Source of the DNA: Saprospiraceae bacterium | GTDB taxonomy: Bacteria > Bacteroidota > Bacteroidia > Chitinophagales > Saprospiraceae | NCBI GenBank assembly: GCA_028284395.1 | Contig: JANQRV010000224.1 | Span: 27,459-91,458, forward strand | Length of the DNA stretch: 64,000 nt | Direction of reading: 5' to 3' | Notes under the pieces: generated by a model | What the model saw: the letters and a program-made list of their open reading frames with translations, nothing else | What the model was told of the DNA's origin: nothing | The model's database searches: none | Position numbers and translations under genes: made by a program | Part shown: in pieces, positions 62,799 to 64,000 of the stretch | Numbering within the stretch: the stretch's first letter is position 1 | Layout of the letters: every line of letters starts with the position of its first letter

Positions 62799-64000
62799 CT
62801 ACGAAATTCTTTTGGCATCGATCGAAAGATTGATCGCTCCATGATTGACAAATTCAATGCCATCTCCCCATTCTTCCAGAACCTCCAGGACCAGGATTTC
62901 GTCAAACCAAAACCAATCCCCATAGTTACTATCCGTCAAACCACCAAAACTGATGGCGTAAACACCCGGTCGCAATAATCCTGCCGGAATTTGGAAAGAT
63001 GCCATTGCTTCCCCCGTGGAGATGCGAGCGGCTGCGGCATCAAATGCGGTGAACAACCGAAGATTGTCCTTGAGAATGGTCATATTGATTCGAAAAGGCA
63101 TCTGGATTTCAACCGCCAAACTAAAAATAATTTCATGCGCCTGGTGAGCGGACACCGGGACCATACCACCGAACGGCATCCGGTTTTGGTTGAGCAATAC
63201 CCGATTCAACGCTACTTGCGGGCCCAGGGCTCCGCGTGGCTTGGGGGGCGTTTTACGTGGGCTGCGCGAATTATTCTTTAGGTAATCATCGGTAACTTCT
63301 TCGGCAGAACCTTTGGCGACCAATCGACCACCGTGAATGTTAATGCAAGAGTCGCATAATTTCCGGATCATGCCCAAATTGTGGCTGACGAAAAGCACGG
63401 TGCGACCTTCCTGTGCCACATTTCCCATCTTTCCCAAGCACTTTTGTTGAAAGGCCAGGTCACCTACCGCCAATACTTCGTCGATCAGCAGAATTTCCGG
63501 ATCGAGATGGGCTGCGACGGCAAATCCGAGTCGAACCCGCATGCCCGAAGAATAACGTTTGACGGGATTGTCGACAAAGTTGCTAATGTCTGCGAAGGCA
63601 ACGATCTCGTCGAGTTTGGATCTGATCTCCTGCCGGCTCATACCCAGGATGGCGCCACTTAAAAAGATATTCTCACGACCGGTTAGTTCCGGGTGAAACC
63701 CCGTACCCACTTCCAGCAGAGAACCCACCCTGCCTCTAATGGTCAATTTTCCGGAAGTTGGTTCGGTGATCCGGCTTAAGATTTTCAGGAGCGTACTCTT
63801 GCCGGCACCGTTGGGGCCGATGACGCCAAGGATTTCCCCTTCCTTGATTTCCAGGTTGATGTCGTCAAGGGCCCAAAAAGTCTCTCTGGTTGGTTGCGGC
63901 TGCGCTCGGAAAAGGGATTGAATGCCATTGGTGACGGCATCGCGCAGGGATCGATAGGAAGCTTGCCCGCTACCACGGATGGTGTACTTTTTACTAAGAT
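62799..64000 (-). CDS. wzt: ABC transporter ATP-binding protein for polysaccharide export, 5' end outside window
   Basis: The frame is open from its stop at 62799 to the window end, so the start lies beyond 64000. Walker A GPNGAGKST is encoded at about 63805-63831. It is followed by RVGSLLEVGTGFHPELTGREN, the signature and KRYSSGMRVRLGFAVA region, Walker B ILLIDEVLAVGD and the H-loop LFVSHNLG. The last 150 residues form a Wzt-type C-terminal carbohydrate-binding-like domain (beta-rich, PFRINMTIL, GVYAISFGGL). It energises export of a finished glycan, together with a Wzm permease expected upstream. The four transferases behind it probably build that glycan. Confidence 0.88.
   Translation of the reverse strand, partial: LSKKYTIRGSGQASYRSLRDAVTNGIQSLFRAQPQPTRETFWALDDINLEIKEGEILGVIGPNGAGKSTLLKILSRITEPTSGKLTIRGRVGSLLEVGTGFHPELTGRENIFLSGAILGMSRQEIRSKLDEIVAFADISNFVDNPVKRYSSGMRVRLGFAVAAHLDPEILLIDEVLAVGDLAFQQKCLGKMGNVAQEGRTVLFVSHNLGMIRKLCDSCINIHGGRLVAKGSAEEVTDDYLKNNSRSPRKTPPKPRGALGPQVALNRVLLNQNRMPFGGMVPVSAHQAHEIIFSLAVEIQMPFRINMTILKDNLRLFTAFDAAAARISTGEAMASFQIPAGLLRPGVYAISFGGLTDSNYGDWFWFDEILVLEVLEEWGDGIEFVNHGAINLSIDAKRIS

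Overview
The window is one long surface-polysaccharide biosynthesis and export region, very probably from a member of the Bacteroidota (a Saprospiria- or Cytophagia-like organism). This rests on gene families typical of that phylum: a Wzz/tyrosine-kinase fusion, a Wzi/RemB-like barrel, heparinase-like proteins inside biosynthetic clusters, DUF7033-type deacetylases beside AsnB and a BioF2-like acyltransferase, a DUF4143 ATPase and Uma2. A few promoter-like elements of the TTTG / TAnnTTTG type agree. No rRNA, tRNA or CRISPR array is visible.

Region 1 (1-15,322) is markedly A/T-rich and looks imported. It holds a nonulosonic-acid branch (NeuB-family synthase, PseG-like hydrolase), a sulfotransferase, a KpsS-like putative glycosyltransferase, a first Wzx flippase, a membrane-anchored heparinase-like protein, an acetyltransferase, glycosyltransferases, a first WecB epimerase and a first polymerase/ligase (Wzy-like). 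Region 2 (15,384-26,273) changes abruptly to higher G+C. It carries a second WecB-like epimerase, a fused MDR plus Gfo/Idh/MocA oxidoreductase, a second heparinase-like protein, a WbuB-type transferase and a complete bacillosamine-like cassette: acetyltransferase, aminotransferase, 4,6-dehydratase and two closely related initiating phosphoglycosyl transferases flanking the dehydratase. Region 3 (26,292-30,655) is the export machinery: a Wzi/RemB-like outer-membrane barrel and a Wzc-like kinase. Region 4 (30,662-41,909) is a tight run of GT4 transferases with a second Wzx, a second Wzy, a methyltransferase and a second sulfotransferase.

Region 5 (42,214-48,105) contains manC followed by three genes with no obvious sugar role: a DUF4143 AAA ATPase preceded by a 48-nt near-perfect palindrome, a Uma2 endonuclease and an SNF2 helicase. 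Two PglA-like transferases flank this block. Region 6 (48,118-57,125) has two deacetylase-like proteins around a GT4, a BioF2-like acyltransferase, a divergent asparagine synthase and further transferases. Region 7 (57,127-58,775) is a REP-associated tyrosine transposase next to about 4.5 tandem copies of a ~218-bp unit built of paired inverted CCTCCGAGG sites; it is the most striking non-coding structure here. Region 8 (58,809-64,000) is a minus-strand operon running from an ABC-transporter ATPase (Wzt, cut by the window end) through GT10, GT2 and exostosin-like transferases.

Together the genes suggest at least two Wzx/Wzy-type polymers, plausibly sulfated and carrying nonulosonic acid and diacetamido sugars, plus one ABC-exported glycan. 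Not seen in the window: a Wza export protein, a Wzb phosphatase, a CMP-nonulosonate synthetase and the Wzm permease.
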